A stretch of DNA of 9,435 bases, from contig JAEEYY010000156.1 of the NCBI GenBank assembly GCA_016288355.1, positions 1 through 9,435 on the forward strand. The letters run 5' to 3'. This document shows, in pieces, positions 1 through 7,101 of the stretch. Made by a program: the position numbers and the translations under genes. The stretch is from Synergistes sp. GTDB taxonomy: Bacteria; Synergistota; Synergistia; Synergistales; Synergistaceae. Under the pieces are notes generated by a model. The model did not search any database. It was not told the origin of the DNA and saw only the letters and a program-made list of their open reading frames with translations. The first letter of the stretch is position 1. Each line of letters starts with the position of its first letter.

Positions 1-1
1 A

Positions 2-523
2 TTCCTGCCGCCTGAACGCGAGCAACGCATCAACGCCAGAAAAGCAGCAGAACATGATCTTGATATGCAGCTCTACCGTCTGCGTGAAGATCGGAAGAAT
101 CAGAAAATCAGCGTGAACGAATCTCTCTCACCGGATGAGCTGCAGGAACTTCTCGCACTCAGTACCCAGGATGAGAGGCGCGCCGCTGAAATACTTGACC
201 GTGATGCGGAACGCAAAGAGATCATTAGAGACAATCAAATGTACAGTGGCTGGGGCTGGAAAGATTCGATTAAACCGGTTCCAGTTGCGGCATCGAGATC
301 AGAAGTTGAAGCTCTTTTTGCGAGACTCGGTTTGCCGGAAATGGCTGCTGAGATCGATGTCACAGATTGCGACATGACGGACGACATCGACAGAGGACTT
401 TCAGCAGCAGAACAGCGGCATCGTGTTGATACAGCGAAGGCTGAACACGAGGAAGAACTGGTTCAAATTAGACAGCCGCGCAGCCTTCAACGCATGAGGA
501 GTCGCAGTGGAGTCGAAAGGTAA
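2..523 (+). CDS. C-terminal part of an unrecognised charged, helical protein (5' end outside the window)
   Basis: The frame is open from the first bases of the window to a TAA at 521-523, giving at least 173 residues. The gene therefore starts upstream. The first internal ATG, at 65, has no ribosome binding site and is probably not the start. The visible protein is very rich in Glu, Arg, Asp and Gln, with long stretches that should form helix or coiled coil. One Gly/Trp-rich spot (SGWGWKD, near position 247-267) interrupts the charged background. There is no membrane segment and no catalytic motif I can name. The tail is basic (RSLQRMRSRSGVER). Charged helical C-termini of this kind occur in phage structural or scaffold proteins and in plasmid mobilisation proteins, but nothing here decides between them. 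I am fairly sure it is coding and do not know the function. Confidence 0.6.
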   Translation, partial: FLPPEREQRINARKAAEHDLDMQLYRLREDRKNQKISVNESLSPDELQELLALSTQDERRAAEILDRDAERKEIIRDNQMYSGWGWKDSIKPVPVAASRSEVEALFARLGLPEMAAEIDVTDCDMTDDIDRGLSAAEQRHRVDTAKAEHEEELVQIRQPRSLQRMRSRSGVER

Positions 524-680
524 ACCCTTAATTTCATCTGCACAGCAAAGATGTCCTTCCCTCGCCCGAACTACCTCACAAGAAACCGTAACCTACCTCA
601 GATATCATAAGCTATCTAGCGTGGTATGCTGCCCATTAGAGATTCTTCAACAAACGACAAATTCATTTATATTCAAGCCG

Positions 681-700
681 TAAAAACTGATCAAGTCAGT
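681..700 (-). terminator. Weak intrinsic terminator of the LysR regulator gene
   Basis: On the minus strand, six bases after the LysR stop codon, ACTGA-cttga-TCAGT forms a 5-bp stem with a 5-nt loop, followed directly by TTTTT. The stem is short and AT-rich, so termination would be weak. Position and T-run are the main support. Confidence 0.35.
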
Positions 701-705
701 ACTTA

Positions 706-1659
706 TTATTCATGGCCATTCGGAAAGAGCTGCTCATGCCCATGCTGTTCGCCGCGGCTGGCAAAGTAAAGGCGAATGAAGTCGTTCGCACAGAGGGGCA
801 GAGTACGTCCTTTTTTCACGACGACGCCGTGAGTGACCGTCGCCGGCGGCGTACCGATACAGAAAACGCTCACGAGCCCCTCGGCCCGGACTCGGTATAC
901 ATAACCGGGCGTCAGCACACAGACGCCCATTCCCTGTACAGCAAATCTCAGAGCGTCGGATGAACCTTGCGTGATTAGTCCGATGCGAGGTGTGAAGCAC
1001 TCACGTGCAAAGAATTTGTCGATATACGAGCGTAACCTCGTCGTAGGACTCTGCAAGACAAAAGGCGTATTGGCAAAATCCCGGATATCTACCCATGGGA
1101 ACGGCAGACTGTCATCGTTGTACACCTTCAGCCTTGGCGGCAAACGATCCGTCGGAACAGCAAGGATCAGGTGACTTGTCTCGTAGGGGGTGTACTTCAG
1201 CTTCTCCATAATATACGGCGGCGACATCAGGCCGAGGTCAAATTTCTCGTTGCGCACGCCCCATTCGACATCTCTGGAGAGCTGTTCGATGATATTCAGC
1301 TCAATACCAGGATGATGGGCCCGAAATTCCTCGACGCACTGTGCCAGATACCGCTGTTCCGGATGACGGATGATGCCGACGCGCAGTGCCGACGCGTTCG
1401 CCAGTCTCAGTCGTTCCATCTCTGCAGCGAGCGCGCGTTCCTTTTTAAGCACTTCAAGCGCCCCTTTGTAATAGCGTTCGCCAGCATGTGTCAGCACGAC
1501 TCCGTGACTTTTCCGCTCAAACAGCTTCAGTCCCAGTCGCTCCTCAAGGGTCCCGACCAGCCTGCTCAGCGCCGGCTGCGAGACGTGGAGCTCCGCCGCG
1601 GCAACGGAAAAACTGCGGTGTTCAGCGATCGCAACAACATATTCAATCTCCCTGTTCAT
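706..1659 (-). CDS. LysR-type transcriptional regulator
   Basis: A 317-residue DNA-binding regulator of the LysR family, of usual family length. The N-terminal winged helix-turn-helix covers residues 1-60. Its signature (SFSVAAAELHVSQPALSRLV, about 16-35) and the following LEERLGLKLFER segment are typical. A linker helix runs to about residue 88, and the effector-binding domain starts at ALRVGIIRHP (91-100). I chose the ATG at 1659 because it gives the standard LysR start and lies about 10 nt after GGAGG (1670-1674). The ATG at 1665 is also possible (4-nt spacing). An ATG at 1689 is unlikely, as it lies inside the operator palindrome. The gene is divergent from the C45 hydrolase/CitMHS operon, the standard layout for a LysR protein controlling its neighbour and repressing itself. 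The inducer is unknown; a carboxylate or acylated amino compound handled by the operon is a reasonable guess. Confidence 0.93.
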   Translation of the reverse strand: MNREIEYVVAIAEHRSFSVAAAELHVSQPALSRLVGTLEERLGLKLFERKSHGVVLTHAGERYYKGALEVLKKERALAAEMERLRLANASALRVGIIRHPEQRYLAQCVEEFRAHHPGIELNIIEQLSRDVEWGVRNEKFDLGLMSPPYIMEKLKYTPYETSHLILAVPTDRLPPRLKVYNDDSLPFPWVDIRDFANTPFVLQSPTTRLRSYIDKFFARECFTPRIGLITQGSSDALRFAVQGMGVCVLTPGYVYRVRAEGLVSVFCIGTPPATVTHGVVVKKGRTLPLCANDFIRLYFASRGEQHGHEQLFPNGHE

Positions 1660-1687
1660 GCACATTCCCCCTCCGATTTCAGTCACC

Positions 1688-1712
1688 ATGATATAACATC
1701 AAATTATATCAT
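1688..1712. promoter_or_regulatory. LysR operator: perfect 9-bp inverted repeat with T-N11-A box
   Basis: ATGATATAA (1688-1696) and TTATATCAT (1704-1712) are exact reverse complements separated by 7 nt. The core ATAA-N7-TTAT contains T1694-N11-A1706, the classic LysR binding motif. It lies between the divergent LysR and C45 genes, about 30 bp upstream of the regulator start and just upstream of a candidate promoter for the operon. This is the expected recognition site for control of both transcripts. Confidence 0.75.
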
Positions 1713-1727
1713 TTTTCTCTTTTGGTA

Positions 1728-1757
1728 TTGGAAAAATGCGAAGGGAACGTTTACTAT
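1728..1757 (+). promoter_or_regulatory. Candidate sigma-70-type promoter of the C45 hydrolase/transporter operon
   Basis: TTGGAA (1728-1733) and TACTAT (1752-1757) are separated by 18 nt, each matching four of six consensus bases. The -35 starts 15 bp after the LysR palindrome, a sensible arrangement for activation by a LysR protein. The site falls between the operator and the C45 start at 1805. The match is moderate and rests on inspection only. Confidence 0.35.
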
Positions 1758-1804
1758 TACATCAGGAAATGAGTTTTCAGATTCAACAGAAAGGTAGAGG
1801 TTTC

Positions 1805-2899
1805 ATGGCTAAAAGACGTTTCAAGGAAGTCTTCATCAGTTCTGCCGATCCGTTTGAGCGCGGCTTTCAGCATGGATCGCAGGTACGCGATCTTGTTCTG
1901 CGCATCTGCGAAGGGTACAAAAAATCCTTTGCCCGCAAAGGATTCACCTGGGACGAAGCCCAGATGCTGGCGCTGAAGTACGTGCCCGGCCTTGATGCGC
2001 AGATGCCGGATTTGATGCAGGAAGCGCGAGGCATAGCTGCAGGAGCGGATGTTTCTCTGGGCGTAGTGATGGTGCTCAATTCGCGTTATGAGCTGCTGAA
2101 GCTGAAAAAATCCGCCGATGCGCATCACGTTGCCCCTGCAGAGGCAAGCGACGCAGAATGCACCTGTTTCGCGCTCCTGCCCGAGGCGACCGCCGACGGT
2201 CATGCGCTGAGCGGTCAAAACTGGGACAAGGACAAGTTCGTCGAGGACGATCTGTATGTGCTGCACATCGACGAGAAAAACGGCACTCGGATCGTCGGCC
2301 TATCGGAACCGGCCCAGCTGATCCGCAACGGCATGAACACACACGGCCTTTCGCTGAACTGTTCGACATTGTTGTCAGTGCTCGACGGTCCCGGACTCGC
2401 TGCGCCAACCAACTTCGTGCGCAGACGACTGCTCAGCTGCCGCTCTTTTGAGGAAGCGACACGACTCGTGCGCGAATTTCATCCTGATATCGCGCTCAAC
2501 TACCTGATCGCGTCCAAAGACGGCGAAGCGATCGTGTTTGAGACGACTCCTCGTGAAAACTTCTTTATCGAGCCGACGCGCGGCGTGCTGACCAAAGCCA
2601 ACGACATGGTCTGCGATCCGACACTCGATCGTTTCATCCCCGCCAGCAAGGGGCATCACCGTCACTTTCGAGCGCAGCGGCTGAACGAGTTGTTCAAGAA
2701 ACGCCGCGGGCATATCGATATCGGATACGTGCAGGAGTGTCTGCGTGATCATTACGGCGATACAGAATCTGTCTGCAACCACTGCGAAGCTGAGGGGCTG
2801 AAGACCATCGCCTCTATGATCTACGACCTGACGGAGGGACGTGTTCTAATGGCCTGGGGCAATCCCTGTGAAAACGAATACGAAGAGTACATTTTGTAG
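1805..2899 (+). CDS. C45-family autoproteolytic acyltransferase/hydrolase (AAT-like, Ntn hydrolase)
   Basis: A 364-residue protein of the C45 peptidase/acyl-coenzyme A:6-aminopenicillanate acyltransferase family. These Ntn hydrolases are made as precursors, cleave themselves before a Cys, and use it as an N-terminal nucleophile on amide bonds. Family hallmarks appear in order: RGFQHG (19-24), NSRYE (92-96), ECTCF with the predicted cleavage between Glu118 and nucleophile Cys119, SGQNWD (136-141), NTHGLSLN (178-185) and TKAND (263-267). The family's usual TNH motif here reads KAND, so its His is missing. The ATG at 1805 follows an AGAGG; an in-frame ATG at 1736 lies in the promoter region and lacks a ribosome binding site. 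No signal peptide is visible, so it is probably cytoplasmic. The CitMHS transporter follows after 61 bp, suggesting the pair imports and deacylates, or processes, one substrate. The substrate cannot be read from sequence, and penicillin processing should not be assumed. Confidence 0.88.
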   Translation: MAKRRFKEVFISSADPFERGFQHGSQVRDLVLRICEGYKKSFARKGFTWDEAQMLALKYVPGLDAQMPDLMQEARGIAAGADVSLGVVMVLNSRYELLKLKKSADAHHVAPAEASDAECTCFALLPEATADGHALSGQNWDKDKFVEDDLYVLHIDEKNGTRIVGLSEPAQLIRNGMNTHGLSLNCSTLLSVLDGPGLAAPTNFVRRRLLSCRSFEEATRLVREFHPDIALNYLIASKDGEAIVFETTPRENFFIEPTRGVLTKANDMVCDPTLDRFIPASKGHHRHFRAQRLNELFKKRRGHIDIGYVQECLRDHYGDTESVCNHCEAEGLKTIASMIYDLTEGRVLMAWGNPCENEYEEYIL

Positions 2900-2920
2900 C
2901 GCTTTTTTCATATGCGAACA

Positions 2921-2933
2921 GGCGCTTCGCGCC
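2921..2933 (+). other. Small GC-rich hairpin between the operon genes
   Basis: GGCGC-TTC-GCGCC forms a 5-bp stem with a 3-nt loop in the 61-bp gap between the C45 and CitMHS genes. No T-run follows, so it is not a terminator. It could protect or segment the mRNA, or be chance. Confidence 0.3.
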
Positions 2934-2960
2934 CAATACTAAAACAGGAGGTCTTATCAC

Positions 2961-4283
2961 ATGTCTGTCACTGCTTACGGTCTGTGCGGTTTCGCACTGA
3001 TGCTCAGCATCACGCTGTTCCTCGTCTGGGGCAAAATGAGCCCCGTCGTCGGCCTGACGATCATTCCTGTGATCTTCGGTCTGGCCATCGGCGCCACGCC
3101 CGTCGAACTGGGGGCGTGGGCGCTTAAAGGGATGCAGTCGCAAGTATCCACCGCGGCGATGTTCATTTTTGCGGTCATCTTTTTCAGCTGCATGATGGAC
3201 ACCGGCGTTTTCGACGTCATCATCTCCAAGCTGCTCGGACGCGCCAAGAGCGTGCGCCTTGTGTGCTTCCTAACTGTCGTGGCAACTATAGTCGGGCATA
3301 TGGACGGCTCCGGACCTACGACCTTCCTGTTGGTCGTGCCCCCACTGTTGGTCATCTACAACAGCATGAAGATGCGCCCCATCGTGCTGGTCTGTCTTGT
3401 CACCATCACCGCCGGTACGATGAACATGCTACCTTGGGCGGGCAACGCTGGCCGCATCGCCGCGGGCATGGGGCTGACGGCTGCCGAAGTGTTTACGACA
3501 GCGTTGCCTGGTTGGATCATCGCGCTGCTCTGCTGTGTGCTTATGTCACAATTCTTTGCCTCGCGTGAGATCAAGCGCGGCGCGGGCGCTCCTGAGGGAA
3601 TGAATCTACGCGATATGATCGAGCAGTCGCTTTCCAGCGATCCGAAAAAGCAGGAGCTGCGACGCCCGAAGATGTTCTGGATCAACTTGGTGCTGATCGT
3701 CGTGACGATGTGGTCTGTATTCGCATTCCCAAAGGTACCGCTGTATCTTATCTTTGCCATTGCCGGTGATGTCGCCCTGATGCTCAATTATCCCGGCGCA
3801 AAGGCGCAGGCGGCGCGAATTCAGGCATACGCCCCCACAGTCATGACTCTGGTGGCTGTAGTGTTTGCGTCCGGTATCGACGTGGGTATCCTCAACAACA
3901 GTCCCATGCTGAAATCCATGTCGTCGCTCATCAAAGATCTTGTCAGCGGCTCGGTGTCGCGCCACCTGAACACATTCATGGCATATCTGTGGGCGCCGCT
4001 TTCCACTATTGGACTGGGACACACCTCAACGTGCAACGGAATTCTGCCGGTGATCCACACGATCTGCGCAGAGAACTTCAGCAAGTTGCAGGTCGGCGCG
4101 TCGTACTTGATGAACTTCTCTCCGCGCGTGTACGTTTCCGCTACAACGCCCGCCATGTACATCGCTCTCGGTCTGGCTGGCATCGACCTGAAAGACCACA
4201 TGCGTTTCTCGCTCGGCTGGGGCATCGGTATCTGCTGGGTGGCATTCACCGGCTGCCTGTTGCTGGGAGTGATCCCCGCATAG
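2961..4283 (+). CDS. CitMHS-family carboxylate (citrate/H+ or metal-citrate) symporter
   Basis: A 440-residue, highly hydrophobic inner-membrane transporter with the usual length and pattern of the CitMHS family in the ion transporter superfamily. Two halves of about five to six membrane spans flank a charged cytoplasmic loop at about residues 202-238. The first half carries the re-entrant signature HMDGSGPTTF (113-122) and NMLPWAGNAGR (155-165), where the family usually has HLDGDGATTF and NLLPWGGP. The second half carries FASGIDVGILNNSPM (302-316) and SPRVYVSATTPAMY (387-400). Characterised members import citrate with protons or bound Mg/Ca; related carboxylates are possible here given the HMDGSG variation. 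The start is clear: AGGAGGT (2946-2952) lies 8 nt before the ATG. It is the second gene of an operon with the C45 hydrolase, presumably under the divergent LysR regulator, and probably supplies or removes the substrate or product of the hydrolase. Confidence 0.9.
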   Translation: MSVTAYGLCGFALMLSITLFLVWGKMSPVVGLTIIPVIFGLAIGATPVELGAWALKGMQSQVSTAAMFIFAVIFFSCMMDTGVFDVIISKLLGRAKSVRLVCFLTVVATIVGHMDGSGPTTFLLVVPPLLVIYNSMKMRPIVLVCLVTITAGTMNMLPWAGNAGRIAAGMGLTAAEVFTTALPGWIIALLCCVLMSQFFASREIKRGAGAPEGMNLRDMIEQSLSSDPKKQELRRPKMFWINLVLIVVTMWSVFAFPKVPLYLIFAIAGDVALMLNYPGAKAQAARIQAYAPTVMTLVAVVFASGIDVGILNNSPMLKSMSSLIKDLVSGSVSRHLNTFMAYLWAPLSTIGLGHTSTCNGILPVIHTICAENFSKLQVGASYLMNFSPRVYVSATTPAMYIALGLAGIDLKDHMRFSLGWGIGICWVAFTGCLLLGVIPA

Positions 4284-4385
4284 TTTTTGAGGAAACAGTG
4301 ATTAGATGAGTCCAATGAACTGCCATGGAATTTCGTCGAGTCCGCTGGCAGATCAATCGGCGTTTCCTTAATAATCCGGAACTAG

Positions 4386-4423
4386 ACGGGGCTGTCCGTA
4401 CTTTACGGGCGGTCTCGTTTTTT
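4386..4423 (+). terminator. Strong intrinsic terminator of the C45-CitMHS operon
   Basis: A continuous 14-bp stem (4386-4399 with 4405-4418, with several G-U pairs) has a 5-nt loop, ACTTT, and is followed by a run of six T. It lies about 100 bp after the transporter stop and separates the operon from the EamA gene. The 100 bp before it contain no gene; a CTGCCA/TGGCAG inverted repeat (4319-4324, 4345-4350) is the only other structure seen. Confidence 0.8.
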
Positions 4424-4494
4424 AACCTGTTGGCTGTCAAGTCGGTTCACGCTCTTTCGTTTTGACGGACAATAGCGCTAGGAAGGTGTTTTTC

Positions 4495-5520
4495 ATGAAC
4501 AAAAAAACCGGTTACGGCACATTCTTATGTATTGGTGCAGCCGCTTTATTTGGTGCCGTTCCTACTTTTCTGAGAACTCTGCTGCTCAGCGGTGTCTCAC
4601 AGGCCGCCTGCGTTATTATTCCTTGTATAGAGAGCATCGCAATCTGCGTGCTTCTGTGTCTGCATCGTCATATGCGCCTCTTTCCAGGCGTCAAACGCAC
4701 AGCGCAGTTCATCCTCTGCGGAGCCCTAGGACTCGGCGCAACACCGTTGCTGCTCACTGGTGCGTATCGTCTGATCCCTACAGGAGCGGCAATCGTCATT
4801 CATTTTCTCTACCCAACGCTTGTAGCGGTCGTCTGCCTTATCCAGTCCAGACACTGGCCCTCCCCCTCACTCCTGTGCGCGGCGTTTCTCTCTGTCGCTG
4901 GAATCGCTTTTACGTCTCTTGAAAGCGGATTTTTCTCTTCAAACAGCCCAGTCGGATGTCTCTGCGCTTTTGCGTCGGCTTTTTCTTACTGCGCGTTCAT
5001 CATCGGCAGCGAACTGCTCCAGGATGGCAGTACCTCTACGCTGACGGCGCTCGTATACATCAACATTGGTGGACTGCTTGCCGGTCTATTGTGGAGCACC
5101 ACAGGTAATGGAATATCACTGCCGTGGTCATCGTCGCTGTGGTCGATCAGCCTGGGGCATGGGATCGTGGAGTTGATCGGCTATTATCTGCTGAATCGCG
5201 GCATCCGCTATGCCGGCGCGGTAACAGCCTCATTCGCCACTTTGATCGAACCGCTGACAGCGATCGCATTGGGAGCGCTTCTTTTCGATGAGCCTGTCAC
5301 TATACAAACTTCGGCAGGGGCGATCATGGTATTGTCGGCCGTGTGGTTAAGCGTCACGTCACCTGTTCGCGCGGTTTCGAAAGTGATATTCTGGATGATC
5401 GTGATGAACAAACAGGCCGGAAAGAGACAGGGGATCACGGAAAGCCTATCCGACGGGTTCAACACGAAATTTTCTCCGTCGGTGATGCGGCGCCGAGCCC
5501 GCCCGTTATCGTACCGATAA
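4495..5520 (+). CDS. EamA/DMT-superfamily membrane transporter
   Basis: A 341-residue inner-membrane protein with two EamA repeats and about ten predicted spans, the normal DMT (drug/metabolite transporter) layout. Each repeat ends in the family's conserved region: YRLIPTGAAIVIHFLYPTL (91-109) in the first, and AGAVTASFATLIEPLTAIAL (240-259) followed by LLFDEPVT (262-269) in the second. Members usually export amino acids, metabolites or drugs; the substrate here is unknown. The start at 4495 follows AGGAAGGTG and gives the usual short N-terminus before the first span. An A7 run just after the start codon keeps frame here. It is preceded by a strong terminator and followed by another, so it is a single-gene unit. 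The last 40 residues, after the tenth span, form a basic tail (MNKQAGKRQ to ARPLSYR) longer than typical for the family. Confidence 0.88.
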   Translation: MNKKTGYGTFLCIGAAALFGAVPTFLRTLLLSGVSQAACVIIPCIESIAICVLLCLHRHMRLFPGVKRTAQFILCGALGLGATPLLLTGAYRLIPTGAAIVIHFLYPTLVAVVCLIQSRHWPSPSLLCAAFLSVAGIAFTSLESGFFSSNSPVGCLCAFASAFSYCAFIIGSELLQDGSTSTLTALVYINIGGLLAGLLWSTTGNGISLPWSSSLWSISLGHGIVELIGYYLLNRGIRYAGAVTASFATLIEPLTAIALGALLFDEPVTIQTSAGAIMVLSAVWLSVTSPVRAVSKVIFWMIVMNKQAGKRQGITESLSDGFNTKFSPSVMRRRARPLSYR

Positions 5521-5548
5521 TAAGCACATCTTATAATCTCTCACACTG

Positions 5549-5593
5549 AAGGGAGACGTTCACAGCTTATGTGAGCGCCTCCCTTTAATTATT
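5549..5593 (+). terminator. Intrinsic terminator after the EamA transporter
   Basis: AAGGGAGACGTTCAC (5549-5563) pairs with GTGAGCGCCTCCCTT (5571-5585) over 15 positions with one A-C mismatch and one G-U pair. The loop is 7 nt and a T-rich tail (TAATTATTCT) follows. It lies 28 bp after the EamA stop. Confidence 0.75.
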
Positions 5594-5740
5594 CTCAAAA
5601 CCAATTATCAAAACCCACAGTAACTGCACACTTCGCTGTAAATCCTCGTAGTACACTTTAATTGCGGCAGATCGAGCGACACGCCAACAGCGATTTAGAG
5701 TATTTCGTGTTTCGCCGATCATGTCATCAACCCTTCCTAA
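5594..5740. other. Gene-free spacer upstream of the ClpX-like gene
   Basis: No open frame with a ribosome binding site is found on either strand. The start (5599-5617, AACCAATTATCAAAACCCA) loosely resembles the AACCAA-bearing direct repeats at 7102 and 8718, as if a shortened copy, but the match is too short to call a repeat. I see no convincing promoter, though one for the ClpX-like gene should lie here. Confidence 0.4.
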
Positions 5741-5789
5741 GGGCAAAATCGACGTCGCCGCAAATCTGACCGGCCCGCCGATTTTGCCC
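5741..5789. promoter_or_regulatory. Perfect 11-bp inverted repeat in the leader of the ClpX-like gene
   Basis: GGGCAAAATCG (5741-5751) and CGATTTTGCCC (5779-5789) are exact reverse complements separated by 27 nt, ending 40 bp before the ClpX-like start. No T-run follows on the plus strand, so it is not an ordinary terminator. It could be an operator, or an mRNA leader hairpin. Confidence 0.5.
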
Positions 5790-5829
5790 CCAAAGTGAAG
5801 AGGAATAATGAAATGGAGGAAGTGTTTTT

Positions 5830-6384
5830 ATGTCCAGAGAAGATTTTTATACGCGGACCGCCTATGGGCAGATCACGTCCGCAACCGCGCTTAAACGCCA
5901 CCTTGACCGCTACATCATCGGTCAGGATGAGGCAAAAATGACGCTCTGTACTGCCGTATCCATGCATCTCCAGCGGTACCAGATGCGCAAACGCGCCCCT
6001 GATATATCCGGTATCGCGCCCAATGTCCTTGTCTACGGTCCGTCCGGATGCGGCAAGACGGCCATCATCAAACGTCTGGCTGAGTACACCGGCCTGCCTA
6101 TGACCATCGAAAACGCGCCCGGCTTTATTCCCAGCGGCGCCGGGAATGGCAGGTCCTTAAATGAAGTCCTTTACGACCTCTATGTGAAGGCTGAGCGTGA
6201 CCTTAACCGAGCACAGGCTGGGATCATCGTAATTGACGAATTTGATAAGTTAAGTGTACGCGGAGATAAAAAACGAACAACGCCCAGTATATGTACAACT
6301 TGCAGAACGACTTGCTGGCCTTCGTCGAAGGAGGGCAATTCAGGTGCTGGGGGCAAAACGCAAGCGGAAAAGAGGAATCTGTGA
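5830..6384 (+). CDS. ClpX-like AAA+ ATPase, N-terminal part, ending early by a frameshift
   Basis: As read, 184 residues. The first 148 match the N-terminal half of the ClpX AAA+ module: YIIGQDEAK (28-36), Walker A GPSGCGKT (70-77) and Walker B IIVIDEFDK (132-140). ClpX hexamers use ATP to unfold proteins. The ATG follows a GGAGGAAG. The ~60-residue zinc-binding domain that starts true ClpX is absent. The ClpX pore-loop motif GYVG is replaced by GFIPSGAGNG (98-107), with an apparent insertion. After residue 148 the frame leaves the family and ends at 6384 in an unrelated Ser/Thr/Cys-rich tail. The switch is at an A6 run (6268-6273): one extra A, or a -1 slip on AAA-AAA, continues into the frame of the next entry and gives a 393-residue protein. 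It is either a sequence error, a recent pseudogene or programmed slippage. As read, this half cannot be a complete ATPase. Confidence 0.8.
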   Translation: MSREDFYTRTAYGQITSATALKRHLDRYIIGQDEAKMTLCTAVSMHLQRYQMRKRAPDISGIAPNVLVYGPSGCGKTAIIKRLAEYTGLPMTIENAPGFIPSGAGNGRSLNEVLYDLYVKAERDLNRAQAGIIVIDEFDKLSVRGDKKRTTPSICTTCRTTCWPSSKEGNSGAGGKTQAEKRNL

Positions 6385-7010
6385 TGATCGATACTTCTGG
6401 CATCCTCTTCCTTTGCCTCGGTGCGTTTGAAGGGCTTGGTTCAACCTCATGCGATAACTGCTTCTTCGGTGATTGCAATGGTGTCGAAACCGGGAGTGAG
6501 GCTGAAGTCTGGAAGCCGCAGCTTCAGGATTTTATTGACTTCGGCTTTCGGCGCGAGCTCATGGGGCGTATTCCGCTGCGATGCCAGGTCAATGCACTCA
6601 CTGAGGAGGACTACCGTCGCATTCTTCTCGATTCGGAAGATTCTCCGCTGCTTGAGATGGAACAGTTCTTCCGGTTCTATCACAACTCGTTACTGCTCTC
6701 AAATACGGTCGTTGACCTGGTGATCCTGGCGGCGTCTCTCTCCGGGATCGGGGCACGCTCCTTTAAATCGCTTCTGCACGATGTGTTGGATCTGCCGCTT
6801 TTTCTGCTCGGCGACAAGCGTAATACCACGTTTGTCGTCGATGAAGAATTCCTTCGGTCAAAGAAAATTGAGGATCTGAAGATGTTCTCTGCTTCTGCTC
6901 TGTCCAGGCTCTGTGAGAAAAAGGAATTCTCTTACTGTAACAGGGTCCTTAAAAAGGTGTTGAAGAAAGAGGCCGATAAAGAGGCTGCTGAGGTGGATGG
7001 GCCTTTCTAA
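6270..7010 (+). CDS. ClpX-like AAA+ ATPase, C-terminal part, in the -1 frame
   Basis: This frame continues the ClpX alignment where the previous one leaves it. NLQNDLLAFVEGGQF corresponds to the GEGVQQALLKLIEGT stretch of ClpX. IDTSGILFLCLGAFEGL matches the VDTSKILFICGGAF strand around sensor 1. FGFRRELMGRIPL matches GLIPEFIGRLPV with the box VII Arg. SGIGARSFKSLL holds the sensor-2 Arg (residue 310 of the joined protein). The first ATG, at 6291, has no ribosome binding site, so independent translation is unlikely. Joined to the upstream part it gives 393 residues, close to ClpX minus its zinc domain. The [LIV]-G-[FL] loop by which ClpX docks on ClpP is not recognisable; the corresponding region reads CFFGDCNG. 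The joined protein may thus work without ClpP as a remodeller. The C-terminus is Lys/Glu-rich. Confidence 0.75.
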   Translation, partial: KTNNAQYMYNLQNDLLAFVEGGQFRCWGQNASGKEESVMIDTSGILFLCLGAFEGLGSTSCDNCFFGDCNGVETGSEAEVWKPQLQDFIDFGFRRELMGRIPLRCQVNALTEEDYRRILLDSEDSPLLEMEQFFRFYHNSLLLSNTVVDLVILAASLSGIGARSFKSLLHDVLDLPLFLLGDKRNTTFVVDEEFLRSKKIEDLKMFSASALSRLCEKKEFSYCNRVLKKVLKKEADKEAAEVDGPF

Positions 7011-7031
7011 TGCTCCAATGCTCCTTTCGCA

Positions 7032-7073
7032 CGGCGCTCTGACGGTGAAATACCTCGGGGCGCCGCTTTTGTT
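7032..7073 (+). terminator. Possible intrinsic terminator after the ClpX-like gene
   Basis: CGGCGC (7032-7037) pairs with GCGCCG (7060-7065), with an inner GGT/ACC stem around GAAAT, followed by CTTTTGTT. It begins 22 bp after the ClpX-like stop. The stem has an internal loop, so its efficiency is uncertain. Confidence 0.5.
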
Positions 7074-7101
7074 GCCGCTGCGCTGTTATCGGCAGAACCA
7101 A

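Noticed and set aside
524..705. Small gene or tRNA in the left spacer
   Set aside because: No open frame with a ribosome binding site and no cloverleaf or T-loop sequence found.
1171..1797. 208-codon open frame on the plus strand opposite the LysR gene
   Set aside because: It overlaps the LysR gene antisense, has no ribosome binding site or recognisable domain, and the LysR protein is unambiguous.
3356..4315. Several minus-strand open frames across the CitMHS transporter
   Set aside because: They are antisense shadows of a GC-rich transporter gene and show no family features or translation signals.
5830..7010. Housekeeping clpX
   Set aside because: The zinc-binding domain, GYVG pore motif and ClpP-docking loop are missing, and clpP/lon neighbours are absent.
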